DNA from: Sabulibacter ruber
GTDB taxonomy: Bacteria; Bacteroidota; Bacteroidia; Cytophagales; Hymenobacteraceae
DNA length: 64,000 bases
Reading direction: 5' to 3'
Assembly (NCBI RefSeq): GCF_017355955.1
Contig: NZ_JAFFID010000002.1
Span: 620,001-684,000 of the forward strand
Position 1 is the stretch's first letter. The number at the start of each line of letters is the position of its first letter. Of this stretch, positions 17,108 to 26,862 are shown piece by piece. The position numbers and the translations under genes were made by a program. Below the pieces are notes generated by a model. The model was not told the DNA's origin. It worked only from the letters and a program-made list of their open reading frames with translations, and ran no database searches.

Positions 17108-17769
17108 TAGCTGAAGAACTGATAAACCAGATGGTTCCGCCCCTCAAACTCACGGACACCGGCGAGAAAGCCGTGCGGTGGATGGATGAGTTTCGGCTGA
17201 ACCAACTGCCTGTAGTTAAAAACCGCAAATACTTAGGACTGATCACCGAGGAGAATGTACTGGAGGCCAAGAACCCAAAGCAGGTATTAGAGAACATTCC
17301 TTTCGACTTTGAGCACGTGCACGTGCAACAGAACCAGCACTTCTATAATGTGATGGAACTGGCCATCAAAAACAAAGTGCAGGTGGTGCCCGTGCTGGAT
17401 GATTTGCAGGAGTATTTAGGCGTTATAACGGTCAATGACACCATTGCTGCCTTCGGGCAAATGTCTGCCTTACAAGGTCAGGGCGGTATTCTGGTGCTCT
17501 GCATGGCCGAACGCGACTACTCTCTTAGTGAGATCAGTAGGTTGGTAGAGTCAAACAATGCCAAAATTCTGAGTGCCTACGTCTCCCCAGACGAAGCAGA
17601 TATCTTCAAGATGAAGTTAACCTTGAAGATAAATACTGTTGAATTATCCCGCATTGTGGCCACTCTTGAGCGGTTTGGGTACAAGATTACCGCTCAGTTC
17701 CATGATACAAGCAGCACGCCAGAAGACCAGGACAGACTGGATATGCTGCTGCGTTATTTAAATATTTAA
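17104..17769 (+). CDS. CBS-domain protein with ACT-like tail
   Basis: 221 residues. Two CBS motifs occupy the first 120 residues (VRWMDEFRLNQLPVVKNRKYLGLITEENVL; KNKVQVVPVLDDLQEYLGVITVNDTIAAF) and would bind an adenosine nucleotide. The last 85 residues (GGILVLCMAERDYSLSEISRLVESNNAKIL) look like an ACT-type regulatory fold. No catalytic domain is attached, so this is probably a stand-alone sensor. It is coupled by overlap to the upstream hydrolase and precedes NAD kinase, an arrangement common in Bacteroidota as far as I know. Confidence 0.85.
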   Translation: MIAEELINQMVPPLKLTDTGEKAVRWMDEFRLNQLPVVKNRKYLGLITEENVLEAKNPKQVLENIPFDFEHVHVQQNQHFYNVMELAIKNKVQVVPVLDDLQEYLGVITVNDTIAAFGQMSALQGQGGILVLCMAERDYSLSEISRLVESNNAKILSAYVSPDEADIFKMKLTLKINTVELSRIVATLERFGYKITAQFHDTSSTPEDQDRLDMLLRYLNI

Positions 17770-17848
17770 ACTTTCTATATATTTAGAGCCTATATGTGTT
17801 CTCCTGAGGGCGGAATACGTATAGGTTAATTTTTTAGCACAGTTCACT

Positions 17849-18727
17849 ATGAAAATCGCAGTAGTTGGCAGACCTGTAAAGGAGGAAGTGATTCCTTTTG
17901 TAGGCCGGCTATTTGACCTTCTGCTACGGCAGGGGATTGCGATTACTGTGGCAGACCACTTTGCCGAGTCCTTGGCTCCTTTCATGCCCATCCCGGCGCA
18001 AACCGAGGTTTTTACCCGTAACACCAGCCTGAAAGATGTGTCTTACATGCTCAGTTTAGGCGGAGACGGCACCCTTCTAGATGCAGTGACCTACGTAGGG
18101 GCTTTGCAAATTCCTATTATGGGCATCAATATGGGGCGCCTGGGTTTCTTGGCTTCTGTGCCCTACGCTCAGTTAGAATTTGCGGTAGATTCTTTACTGA
18201 AAGGACATTTCACATTAGAGGATAGGTCTCTGATTCACCTGGATAGCGACCAAGAAGTTTTTGACGGTATCAACTTTGGATTGAATGAATTTTCAATTTT
18301 AAAGCGAGATACTTCTTCCATGATTGCGGTGCATACATACATTGACGGTGAATACCTAAACTCCTATTGGGCAGACGGTTTGATAGTGGCAACCCCTACT
18401 GGTTCCACCGGTTATTCATTGTCCTGCGGTGGTCCGGTGATGATGCCCCAGACAAACAATTTTGTAATCTCTCCCGTATGCCCTCATAATTTGAACGTGC
18501 GCCCCCTTGTGGTCTCAGATAAGAGTGTTATTTCATTTGAGATTGAAGGAAGAAGCACAAGATATTTGGTGTCGTTAGATTCCAGGTCCAGGCCGGTGGA
18601 TGCCTCCATCCAATTAGCCGTTAGGCGGGAAGATTTCAACGCCAGATTGATAAAGTTAAACCAGGTTAATTTTTTAACAACACTTAGGACTAAAATGCAT
18701 TGGGGACTAGATCAACGAAATGGATAA
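17849..18727 (+). CDS. nadK: NAD kinase
   Basis: NadK phosphorylates NAD to NADP in the cytoplasm. The 292-residue protein has the GGDGT motif (71-75), GINMGRLGFL (93-102), the conserved NE pair (146-147) and TPTGSTGYS (182-190), all typical of the family. Length is standard. It starts 79 bases after the CBS gene; a separate promoter is possible but no clear box is visible. Confidence 0.98.
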   Translation: MKIAVVGRPVKEEVIPFVGRLFDLLLRQGIAITVADHFAESLAPFMPIPAQTEVFTRNTSLKDVSYMLSLGGDGTLLDAVTYVGALQIPIMGINMGRLGFLASVPYAQLEFAVDSLLKGHFTLEDRSLIHLDSDQEVFDGINFGLNEFSILKRDTSSMIAVHTYIDGEYLNSYWADGLIVATPTGSTGYSLSCGGPVMMPQTNNFVISPVCPHNLNVRPLVVSDKSVISFEIEGRSTRYLVSLDSRSRPVDASIQLAVRREDFNARLIKLNQVNFLTTLRTKMHWGLDQRNG

Positions 18728-18763
18728 GTAAAATCAGAATATAAAAAAATCCTATATACCTAC

Positions 18764-18792
18764 TTGTGGTATTAAAAAAAGGTATAATTTTG
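18764..18792 (+). promoter_or_regulatory. Promoter of the DUF6089-uppS-bamA transcript
   Basis: TTG at 18764-18766, an 18-base spacer and TAATTTTG at 18785-18792 match the Bacteroidota primary sigma-factor consensus. It lies 57 bases before the ATG at 18849. Confidence 0.65.
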
Positions 18793-18848
18793 TCCTGCTA
18801 GGGCAAGTACGCTTGCAAATGATTCGTAATTCAGTAATAGTTGATGGC

Positions 18849-19808
18849 ATGAAAAAAATTTTCTCTACTTCTTTAATTTTGTTTATTCTCATTACCACTG
18901 CTTTAACAGAGGCAGAAGCACAACGTTTTAGTAGGAGAAATCTTTACAATAGTGTAGGGGTTAGCTTGAACGCCATGAACTACTTTGGCGACGTTACCCC
19001 GGAGTCAGACTTTACTAGCTTACGTCTCAACTCTACTCGCCCAAGCGTTTCTGTGCATTTCACCCGCAAGTTTACTCCCCGGATTTATGGTAGAGCTGCT
19101 CTTTCCTGGGGCAGAATCACCGGAGATGACAGCAAAAGCGCCGATTTCTCTGAGCCAGAAAACGAGCCAAGATATAAGCGTAACCTGAGCTTTAGAAATG
19201 ACATCAAAGAACTGAGCTTAACGGGTATCATTGATCTTTTTGAAAACCGCAGAACATACCTGCGTCGCCCAGATTTTACTCCTTATGCCTTTTTAGGCGT
19301 AGCTGTTTTCCATCACAATCCTAAAGCATACTATGGCGGTAGTGACTTGCTGGCCGCTGGATGGTATGAGTTACAGCCGTTAGGAACAGAAGGACAATAT
19401 GCAGAGCGTAATCAAGATGATTATCCAGAGCCTTACAAGAAAGTTCAGTTTGCCATTCCTTTTGGACTGGGTGTTAAATATAAACTTGCTAGAAGCTGGG
19501 ATGTGGCATTTGAAATCACCTGGCGCAAAACCTTCACTGACTATCTGGATGACGTAAGCACTGTTTATGCAGATAAGAGTGACTTGAGCCGCACAGCCGC
19601 AATTCTGTCTGACAGAAGTGCTGAAAACGAAAGAGCCAGAAACGGTCAGTATAATATAATTACTGAAGGAGAGTTCTCTAGATTAGAAGGTTACGGCCGT
19701 AAAGGTGACCAAAGAGGCGATACCTCAGATGATGACTGGTACATCTCAACCGGATTTTCTCTAAATTATATCCTAGCCCCTGCAAGAAGAGGACCGAAAT
19801 TCCGTTAA
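18849..19808 (+). CDS. DUF6089-type outer-membrane beta-barrel protein
   Basis: About 319 residues from the ATG at 18849, chosen because it opens a clear signal peptide (KKIFSTSLILFILITTALTEAEAQ); an upstream in-frame start at 18813 would add 12 poor residues. The mature part begins NLYNSVGVSLNAMNYFGDVTPES and shows the alternating pattern of a small outer-membrane barrel, ending in an aromatic and basic strand. This matches DUF6089, whose function is unknown. It heads a transcript with a second DUF6089 gene, uppS and bamA, which suggests a part in outer-membrane biogenesis. Confidence 0.82.
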   Translation: MKKIFSTSLILFILITTALTEAEAQRFSRRNLYNSVGVSLNAMNYFGDVTPESDFTSLRLNSTRPSVSVHFTRKFTPRIYGRAALSWGRITGDDSKSADFSEPENEPRYKRNLSFRNDIKELSLTGIIDLFENRRTYLRRPDFTPYAFLGVAVFHHNPKAYYGGSDLLAAGWYELQPLGTEGQYAERNQDDYPEPYKKVQFAIPFGLGVKYKLARSWDVAFEITWRKTFTDYLDDVSTVYADKSDLSRTAAILSDRSAENERARNGQYNIITEGEFSRLEGYGRKGDQRGDTSDDDWYISTGFSLNYILAPARRGPKFR

Positions 19809-19835
19809 TCCGGAAACACCTTTTACTTTGAGTAC

Positions 19836-20627
19836 ATGATTTTACCGAAAATACGCACACTCCTTATTTGCACGATTGTACAAATAGGGAGTGTTTTTTT
19901 TGCTTCAACTTCTTTTGCCCAGCAGCAAACAGGCCAGCCAAGAACAACTTCTGAGATTGGAATTGGCCTTGGTGGGGTGGTATACAAAGGCGAAGTAGCG
20001 CCCCGGTACAGGTTAAGAGGAAACAGACCGGCGCTTAACCTGTTCTACAAGAAGGATATTTCTAGTGCAGTTGCCTGGAAGGTAGGCCTTCTGATTGGTA
20101 GAATACATGCCGAAGATGCTACTGAAAGAACATCTGCTTTCGCAAAAGATTTGCCGTTGGGGATCTATAGAAGAGCTGATGTGACTACGAGCTTGCTGGA
20201 GCTAAGCGGCGGTATTGATTACAATTTCCTTGACTACTATGATTTCAGACGTAATGTAAGATGGACGCCTTACTTTACAGTGAATGTAGCAGGAGTACTT
20301 TATAATAATAAGACAACAGCAGTAAATCCTGAGATTATCTATCCTGCAGGAAGCGGGAAAGACGAGGCTTACAGAACCGGCCTTACCTTAGCGGTTCCGG
20401 TTGGTGCGGGAGTCAAATACGCCCTTTCCGAGCATTGGAACTTAGGCTTTGAAGCGGGAGTACGCGTTCTGTTTACTGACGAGTTTGATAACCTGAGCTC
20501 GCAGAATGAACAGGTCATGAATAAGTACGATAGAGATTTGTACTTCTACAATGGTGTAAGCATTTCCTATACTTTCTATAAAATTAATTGCCCTGTTAAA
20601 CCCGCTCGTAACAAGAGGACTGAATAA
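19836..20627 (+). CDS. Second DUF6089-like outer-membrane barrel protein
   Basis: 263 residues with signal peptide (to FASTSFAQQ) and a barrel-like mature region (SEIGIGLGGVVYKGEVAPRYRLRGNRPALNLFYKKDI; GVKYALSEHWNLGFEAGVRVLFTDEFDNL). It shares layout with the preceding gene, including the GVKY...W...FE..R..FTD segment near the C-terminus, so the two are probably ancient duplicates. The gap to the preceding gene is 27 bases. The C-terminal segment contains CPVKPARNKR, more basic than expected for a last barrel strand. Confidence 0.8.
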   Translation: MILPKIRTLLICTIVQIGSVFFASTSFAQQQTGQPRTTSEIGIGLGGVVYKGEVAPRYRLRGNRPALNLFYKKDISSAVAWKVGLLIGRIHAEDATERTSAFAKDLPLGIYRRADVTTSLLELSGGIDYNFLDYYDFRRNVRWTPYFTVNVAGVLYNNKTTAVNPEIIYPAGSGKDEAYRTGLTLAVPVGAGVKYALSEHWNLGFEAGVRVLFTDEFDNLSSQNEQVMNKYDRDLYFYNGVSISYTFYKINCPVKPARNKRTE

Positions 20628-20680
20628 GTATAAGTGAAAAGTCCTAAGCTTTTCCTAAATTGCATTGAAATTTCTTTTTG

Positions 20681-21433
20681 ATGAGCCTTAAGGAAAAGAT
20701 AGACACAGGCAATTTGCCCCAACATATTGCCGTTATCATGGACGGAAACGGAAGATGGGCAAAGAAAAAGGGCAACCTTAGAATTTTTGGCCACCAGAAT
20801 GCCATCACAGCTGTGCGTGATACAGTTGAGGGTGCGGCTGAGCTTGGTGTTAAGTTTTTGACCCTTTATGCCTTTTCTACGGAAAACTGGTCCAGACCTA
20901 AGTATGAGGTAGATGCCCTTATGCAGTTGCTGGTAAGCACAATTCGTAAGGAGACAGAAACGTTAAACAAAAATAATATCAGGTTACAATCCATTGGTGA
21001 TTTGGCGGCCTTGCCTTCTGCTTGTAGAAAGCAGCTGGAAGAGGCAATTGAGATGACCAGCCAAAATACCCGCATGACCTTGGTGGTGGCATTAAGCTAT
21101 AGCGGCCGGTGGGAGCTGATCAATGCCATGCAGAAAATGGCAGCCATGGTAAAAGCGGGAGAGTTGGAACCTGAGGCCATTAATGAAGCCGTTGTTCAGA
21201 GCTGTTTGAATACGGTTGGCATTCCTGATCCTGAGCTTCTGATCAGAACCAGCGGAGAACAACGGATCAGTAACTTCTTGCTTTGGCAGTTAGCTTATAC
21301 AGAACTGTACATCACAGATCTTCTGTGGCCTGACTTTAGGAAAGAACATCTTTATGAAGCCATACTTTCTTTCCAGCAACGTGAGCGCCGGTTTGGAAAG
21401 ACAAGCGAACAATTACAAAAAGCACATTCTTAA
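20681..21433 (+). CDS. uppS: Isoprenyl transferase (undecaprenyl diphosphate synthase)
   Basis: This cis-prenyltransferase extends farnesyl diphosphate to undecaprenyl diphosphate, the lipid carrier for peptidoglycan and surface glycans. The protein is 250 residues from ATG at 20681 (a TTG lies one codon upstream). The signature HIAVIMDGNGRWA carries the catalytic Asp21. TLYAFSTENWSRP, SYSGRWE and the C-terminal ELLIRTSGEQRISNFLLWQ with ELYITDLLWPDF are all present. Its stop overlaps the bamA start (TAATG), so translation is coupled. Confidence 0.97.
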   Translation: MSLKEKIDTGNLPQHIAVIMDGNGRWAKKKGNLRIFGHQNAITAVRDTVEGAAELGVKFLTLYAFSTENWSRPKYEVDALMQLLVSTIRKETETLNKNNIRLQSIGDLAALPSACRKQLEEAIEMTSQNTRMTLVVALSYSGRWELINAMQKMAAMVKAGELEPEAINEAVVQSCLNTVGIPDPELLIRTSGEQRISNFLLWQLAYTELYITDLLWPDFRKEHLYEAILSFQQRERRFGKTSEQLQKAHS

Positions 21434-24015
21434 TGAGTAAGTACTTTTGGCTGTTATGCCTTTTAGTGACGTCTGGTATAACTGCCACAGCACAAATCAG
21501 ACTGGGTGTAGGAGGCGGTAATGCCCAGACATCCGTTGATTATGCCAATCCTCGGAAATACGAAATTGGAGGCATCACCGTCAGTGGTGCCAGGTTCTTA
21601 GATCCTACTACGTTAATTTCCCTGACGGGGTTAAAAGTAGGAGACCAGATTGATGTTCCTGGAGACGCTATTTCCCGGGCAATCCAGAAGCTTTGGGATC
21701 AGGGTATTCTGGGCGGGGTAGATGTGCGTGCCACTAAAATTGAGGGCGACAAGATCTACCTTGATTTCTTTTTGACAGAACGTCCTCGGTTATCAAGATT
21801 TGATTTCTCCGGAACAAGCAAGTCTCAGGCAGAAGACCTCCAGAAAAAGATTGCCCTAAACAAGGGAAGAGTAGTGACAGATGCAGTCCTAAACTCAACC
21901 CGTACTACTGTTCAAAGATTCTTTCAGGACAAAGGCTATCTGAATACGCAGGTAGTTATCAGACAAATCCCTGATTCAGTTATTGCAAACAGCGTCTCCC
22001 TTGAAATCAGAGTTGATAAAGGGGAGAAGGTACGTATTGGCGAAGTAGATATAGAAAGAATCAACGCTGCTACTGATAAAATAGAAAAAGGCGGTATTGC
22101 TGGGTTCTTTTCTGGTATTTTCGGGGATGATGAGGAAATGACTTTCAGTGAAACAAAGCTGAAACGTCAGTTGAAAAAAACCAAGGAGAAGAAGTTCTAT
22201 AAGATCTTTACCGGTGCTAAGTTCAACAAAACTGAGTACGAAGAAGATAAAAAGCTTCTCATTGACTTCTACAACAAAGAGGGCTACCGTGATGCCTCTA
22301 TTGTTTCTGATTCCATCTACAAAATCAGCGATGATAGAATTGGGGTCAAATTGGTAGTGGACGAAGGCCGTAGATATTATTACCGCAACATCACCTGGAG
22401 TGGAAACTATCTCTATGACGATGCTTTCCTTGCCAGAGTATTGGGCCTGGAGAGAGGAGATATTTATAACAGAGAAGAGCTGGATAAACGTCTGAACTAT
22501 AACCCTAATGGGAATGATATCACATCCCTTTACATGGATGATGGTTATCTGTTCTTCCAGATTGAGCCAGTAGAAGTTGCTGTAGTAGGCGACTCCATTG
22601 ATATTGAGATGCGCTTGAGCGAAGGTTCACAAGCTACCATCAACTCAATCACTGTTGCAGGTAATACCAAGACTAGCGACCACGTAATTCTGCGTGAATT
22701 GCGCACATTGCCAGGTCAGAACTTTAGCCGTTCTGCCCTGATCAGATCGCAGCGGGAGCTTTCTAACCTTGGCTACTTTGACCCGGAAAAGATTGGAATG
22801 AACCCGGTGCCAAATCCGGAGAATGGAACAGTTGATATCCATTATACAGTAGAGGAGCGACCTAACGACCAGATCACCCTCTCCGGTGGTTGGGGTGGTG
22901 GCCTTGGTGCTGTTGGTACCGTTGGTCTGGTGTTGAATAACTTCTCCCTGCGGAAAGCTACTGACTGGAAACAATGGAGACCTGTTCCGTCTGGAGATGG
23001 TCAGCGCTTGGCTCTGAACATTCAGGCAAACGGAAAAAGATACCAGTCTTACTCTTTGTCCTTTACTGAGCCGTGGTTAGGTGGCCGGAGACCAAACTCC
23101 TTAACCGTAAGTTTGAGCAAGTCTATCCAGCGTTTCAATGAGCGTGATGAATTTGGTCAGTTGCAGGATGCATTCATTGACATTACTGGAGGTAGCGTAA
23201 ACTTAGGACGTAGACTTCGGTGGCCAGATGATTATTTTACCTTGAGTAATTCAATCTCTTACTTCAGGTATAATATGAGCAATGGCTCTACCATCTTTAG
23301 AGGATACTCTGAGGCTAACCAAATATCTGATGCGAACAATATTTCTTTCATCACGTCCTTTGCTCGCTCCAGTATTGACAACCCTACGTACACCCGCTCT
23401 GGTTCTTCTATTGGGTTGAACGTGACCTTTACACCACCTTACTCTTTGTTCAGAGATAATGTGAATTCCTTCCAGTGGATTGAGTTCCACAAATGGATGT
23501 TTGATGCTTCATGGTTCCATTCATTAAGCGGAGACGGCAAACTGGTGTTGAACACAAGAGCGCACTTCGGTTTCATTGGAACGTACGGTTCTGGCAAAAC
23601 TATTGGTCCGTTTGAGCGCTTCAAGTTGGGTGGTTCTGGTTTAGGAGGTGGTTCCTTCATTGTTGCCACTGACTACATTGGCTTAAGAGGGTATGAAGAC
23701 GAAAGTATCTCCCCTAATGCAGCCGGTGGTATCGCTTTCAACAAATATGTGGCTGAACTGCGCTATCCAATTTCATTGAACCCTGCCGCTACGGTTTATG
23801 TTCTTGGTTTTGCCGAGGCAGGTAATAACTTTGGAAGCTACCGTGAATACGATCCGTTCAAACTATATCGTTCTGTAGGGGTAGGAGCCAGGGTATTTAT
23901 GGCTGCCTTCGGTTTGTTAGGCTTTGACTATGGATGGGGGCTTGATACAGTGCCTGGTCTACCAGGTGCTAGCGGTGGTCAGTTCCACTTCATCATTGGT
24001 CAGCAAATCAGATAA
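21433..24015 (+). CDS. bamA: Outer-membrane protein assembly factor BamA
   Basis: BamA inserts beta-barrel proteins into the outer membrane. The 860-residue protein has a signal peptide (to about 21), POTRA domains (about 45-480) and a C-terminal Omp85 barrel (about 490-860) ending in FHFIIGQQIR. A Lys/Glu-rich stretch with GFFSGIFGDDEEMTFSE at about 220-260, within the POTRA part, is common in Bacteroidota homologues. It sits between uppS and two Skp-like periplasmic chaperone genes that feed it substrates, a standard arrangement. Confidence 0.97.
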   Translation: MSKYFWLLCLLVTSGITATAQIRLGVGGGNAQTSVDYANPRKYEIGGITVSGARFLDPTTLISLTGLKVGDQIDVPGDAISRAIQKLWDQGILGGVDVRATKIEGDKIYLDFFLTERPRLSRFDFSGTSKSQAEDLQKKIALNKGRVVTDAVLNSTRTTVQRFFQDKGYLNTQVVIRQIPDSVIANSVSLEIRVDKGEKVRIGEVDIERINAATDKIEKGGIAGFFSGIFGDDEEMTFSETKLKRQLKKTKEKKFYKIFTGAKFNKTEYEEDKKLLIDFYNKEGYRDASIVSDSIYKISDDRIGVKLVVDEGRRYYYRNITWSGNYLYDDAFLARVLGLERGDIYNREELDKRLNYNPNGNDITSLYMDDGYLFFQIEPVEVAVVGDSIDIEMRLSEGSQATINSITVAGNTKTSDHVILRELRTLPGQNFSRSALIRSQRELSNLGYFDPEKIGMNPVPNPENGTVDIHYTVEERPNDQITLSGGWGGGLGAVGTVGLVLNNFSLRKATDWKQWRPVPSGDGQRLALNIQANGKRYQSYSLSFTEPWLGGRRPNSLTVSLSKSIQRFNERDEFGQLQDAFIDITGGSVNLGRRLRWPDDYFTLSNSISYFRYNMSNGSTIFRGYSEANQISDANNISFITSFARSSIDNPTYTRSGSSIGLNVTFTPPYSLFRDNVNSFQWIEFHKWMFDASWFHSLSGDGKLVLNTRAHFGFIGTYGSGKTIGPFERFKLGGSGLGGGSFIVATDYIGLRGYEDESISPNAAGGIAFNKYVAELRYPISLNPAATVYVLGFAEAGNNFGSYREYDPFKLYRSVGVGARVFMAAFGLLGFDYGWGLDTVPGLPGASGGQFHFIIGQQIR

Positions 24016-24041
24016 TTGGAACAGAATTTGATAAGTAAAGA

Positions 24042-24725
24042 ATGATGAAAAGGTTAGGGTGCGTTCTATTGATATCTTTTTTCTTTCTTTTTGGGAAAGA
24101 AGTCAATGCACAGCGCTTTGGCTATATAGATTCTGGTTTTATCTTGCAAAAAATGCCCGCCTATGCTAATGCCCAAGCTGAAGTAGAAAAACTCTCTCAG
24201 TCTTGGCAGAAGGAAATTGAGAATATGCGGGCGGAACTAGATAAGCTTCAAAAGAGTTATCAGGCTGAGGAGATCCTGCTTACACCTGATATGAAGGTGA
24301 AGCGGCAAGAGGAAATCAACAAAAAAGACACCGAGATAAGAGAGTTTCAGCGCAGAATGTTCGGGTTTGAAGGTGCTTTGTTCAAAAGACGCCAGGAACT
24401 CATCAGACCAGCGCAGGATCAATTATTTGAGGCTGTAGAAAAGATTGTCCGTCAGCGGGGATTGAATTTTATGTTTGACAAATCTGGCGATGTGGTGATG
24501 CTGTACACAGACCCTCGGCATGATTACACAGAGTTTGTACTGGAAGAACTTGGTTTAGCTTCTAAGGAACAGAATGCGGCAGGTGCCCAGCCGGCAAATG
24601 CATTGAGAGATGATCCGGCTGATATTCCTCCACTGCCTGAAGGAGCCACAACCCCAGCAAATCCAACTAACAAGAAAACTCAAACTTCCCGCCCACCGGC
24701 ACCAGTAAAAAAGAAAAACAACTAA
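24042..24725 (+). CDS. OmpH/Skp family periplasmic chaperone
   Basis: 227 residues: signal peptide (to VNAQ), then the short N-terminal strand FGYIDSGFILQKMPAYANAQ typical of Skp, a long charged helical hairpin (about 45-125), a closing strand (VVMLYTDPRHDYTEFVLEELG) and a disordered Pro/Ala/Thr tail ending KKKNN. Skp trimers hold unfolded outer-membrane proteins in the periplasm and pass them to BamA, encoded just upstream. The tail of about 50 residues is longer than in enterobacterial Skp. Confidence 0.93.
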   Translation: MMKRLGCVLLISFFFLFGKEVNAQRFGYIDSGFILQKMPAYANAQAEVEKLSQSWQKEIENMRAELDKLQKSYQAEEILLTPDMKVKRQEEINKKDTEIREFQRRMFGFEGALFKRRQELIRPAQDQLFEAVEKIVRQRGLNFMFDKSGDVVMLYTDPRHDYTEFVLEELGLASKEQNAAGAQPANALRDDPADIPPLPEGATTPANPTNKKTQTSRPPAPVKKKNN

Positions 24726-24744
24726 ACAACCTAAGTAACCTAAG

Positions 24745-25359
24745 ATGAACAAATTGAAATCTCTGTTGGTAGCAGCTTTCTTATTAGTGAGCGTAGCTTC
24801 ATTTGCGCAGTCAGGAACTGTGAAAATTGGGTATACCAACGCGAACTACATCATTAGCCAGTTGCCTGAGAGCCGTCAGATTGAATCTGATCTGAAAGCG
24901 CACAGCGGCCAATTGGAGAAAGAACTTCAGAACAAGTACAAGTCTTATCAGGAGAAAGTTGAAGCCTATAAAAAAGGTGCTGGCCAGATGACTGATGTGG
25001 TACGTGCTGATAGAGAAAAAGAATTGACTACGTTACAAGCTTCTATTGAAGAGTTCCAGCGTAATGCAGATGCTTCTTTGCAGAAAAAAGAGCAGGAAAA
25101 ACTTCAGCCTGTAATGGAGAAAATCCAGAAGTCAATTGACAAAGTAGCAAAAGAGAACGGTTATACCCACATCTTTACTGCTGAGGCTTTGTTGTATGGT
25201 CCTGAGGACGGAAACGCTTTCACTGACTTGGTGTTGAAGGATCTGGGGGTAACTCCTGCTCCTAAAGGCGCTCCTGCTGCTTCTGCAGCTACTCCTGGTG
25301 CCTCAACTCCAAAGCCATCTGTTTCTTCTTCAGCTCCTGCTGCTAAAAAGAAAAAATAA
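24745..25359 (+). CDS. Second OmpH/Skp family periplasmic chaperone
   Basis: 204 residues and a paralogue of the preceding gene: signal peptide (to FAQ), KIGYTNANYIISQLPESRQIESDLKAHS, a long helical arm region, HIFTAEALLYGPEDGNAFTDLVLKDLG, and an Ala/Pro/Ser tail ending AKKKK. It is 19 bases downstream of the first copy and is followed by a strong terminator, so it closes the DUF6089-uppS-bamA-skp-skp unit. Two Skp copies in a row are common in this phylum. Confidence 0.93.
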   Translation: MNKLKSLLVAAFLLVSVASFAQSGTVKIGYTNANYIISQLPESRQIESDLKAHSGQLEKELQNKYKSYQEKVEAYKKGAGQMTDVVRADREKELTTLQASIEEFQRNADASLQKKEQEKLQPVMEKIQKSIDKVAKENGYTHIFTAEALLYGPEDGNAFTDLVLKDLGVTPAPKGAPAASAATPGASTPKPSVSSSAPAAKKKK

Positions 25360-25380
25360 GGTTTAAGTCCTTTTTATTAG

Positions 25381-25420
25381 AAAAGCCGGTGACGTTATGG
25401 TAACCGGCTTTTTTATTTTT
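25381..25420 (+). terminator. Intrinsic terminator after the skp pair
   Basis: The stem AAAAGCCGGT / ACCGGCTTTT is followed by a T-rich tract. It starts 22 bases after the second skp stop. Confidence 0.9.
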
Positions 25421-25453
25421 GTGCTATATTTTGAAAATGAAGCTTAAAACGCC

Positions 25454-26524
25454 ATGCAACTATCTGACGCCAGTGACGAAGAATTTGATGATGTAGCCAG
25501 TGCCGACTCAGATGAGCTATATGAACATCACCGCATTCAGGTAGACAAAGGGCAAGCCTTGTTGAGGCTAGATAAGTTCCTGATGGACCGTTTGCCTAAT
25601 GTGACCCGTAATAAGCTGCAAGAGGCAATAAGAGCAGAGTCTGTAAGGATAAATGGCAAGGCTACAAAGGCTAGTTATAAGGTAAAGCCCCTGGATGTGA
25701 TCACTGTCACGTTGGCTACGCCTCCCCGCGATACAGATGTAATTCCGGAGAATATTCCCCTTAACATTGTGTATGAAGACGAGGAACTGATGATGATCAA
25801 CAAGCCTGCCGGTATGGTAGTGCACCCTGCCTATAATAATTGGTCGGGTACTTTGGTCAATGGCCTAGTGTTTTACCTGCAGAACCTACCTACTTCTCGT
25901 AACGGTGAAATCAGGCCTGGTTTGGTACACCGGATTGATAAAGATACTTCTGGGTTATTAGTCATTGCCAAAACTGAACTGGCAATGGCGCATCTAGCTA
26001 GGCAGTTTTTTGATCATTCTATTGAGCGTACTTATTATGCCATTGTATGGGGTATTCCTGCCCAGCCCAAAGGCACTATTGTAGGTAATATTGGGCGCAG
26101 TGCCAAGGACCGTAAAGTGATGGCAGTGTACCCAGAAGGTGATTTCGGGAAGCCAGCGATCACGCATTATGAGGTACTGGAATCATTCACGTACTGTAGT
26201 CTGATCAAGTGTAACCTGGAAACGGGACGTACGCACCAGATCAGGGCCCATATGAAGTACCTAGGCCATCCTCTTTTTAATGATGGTACTTACGGCGGTG
26301 ATAAGATTTTGAAAGGGCAACAGACTGGCTCTTACAAGGCCTTTGTCCAGAATACCTTTGAAGCATTGCCTAGGCAGGCACTACATGCTAAATCCTTAGG
26401 CTTCATTCACCCTACTACTCACCAATACATCCAATTTGAATCTGACTTACCCGAAGATTTCTTAGCTGGTTTAGAGAGGTGGAGGCAGTATGGTCAAGTA
26501 TTACAAAGCAGGGCAGACCTGTAA
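25454..26524 (+). CDS. RluD-type 23S rRNA pseudouridine synthase
   Basis: 356 residues. An acidic N-terminal stretch precedes an S4 RNA-binding domain (LDKFLMDRLPNVTRNKLQEAIRAESVRINGK, about 40-95). The RluA-family catalytic domain follows, with the active-site HRIDKDTSGLLVIAKT, GRTHQIRAHMKYLGHPLFND and the C-terminal LHAKSLGFIHP. The family converts uridines to pseudouridine in 23S rRNA (RluD acts on helix 69). RluC and RluD cannot be separated from the sequence alone; S4 plus this layout favours RluD. Confidence 0.93.
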   Translation: MQLSDASDEEFDDVASADSDELYEHHRIQVDKGQALLRLDKFLMDRLPNVTRNKLQEAIRAESVRINGKATKASYKVKPLDVITVTLATPPRDTDVIPENIPLNIVYEDEELMMINKPAGMVVHPAYNNWSGTLVNGLVFYLQNLPTSRNGEIRPGLVHRIDKDTSGLLVIAKTELAMAHLARQFFDHSIERTYYAIVWGIPAQPKGTIVGNIGRSAKDRKVMAVYPEGDFGKPAITHYEVLESFTYCSLIKCNLETGRTHQIRAHMKYLGHPLFNDGTYGGDKILKGQQTGSYKAFVQNTFEALPRQALHAKSLGFIHPTTHQYIQFESDLPEDFLAGLERWRQYGQVLQSRADL

Positions 26525-26621
26525 GTTATCCTTGGTTTTCCTTTTTATATAGGTTTTAATGGTACTATAGAAATTGAAGTGTTGGTCAAAGTATGGCTTA
26601 ATGCTTAATCTTTCATAATCC

Positions 26622-26659
26622 TGTTTTTAGGCAGTTTTATGAGAATTAGCTTATAAACG
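26622..26659. repeat. 38-bp palindrome family, copy 10
   Basis: TGTTTTTAGG on the left, TATAAACG on the right, and inner CAGTTTTATGAGAATTAG. It sits 97 bases after the pseudouridine synthase stop. Confidence 0.65.
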
Positions 26660-26862
26660 GCTGAGGTCAGGCTGCAATGGCAATAATGTTTTGGAATTAA
26701 TTTTTAGCGTTTTAACCTTCCTTAATTTAACTCCCTATAATTTCCACTTGCATCATTATAGCGCATTATTCAAGTTCTTTGCTCTTAGCTTTATTCGATG
26801 TTTTATCTGAGTTTCAAATGATATGATTTAAGGTGGAAACCGATCTCACTCCTAGACATCAT

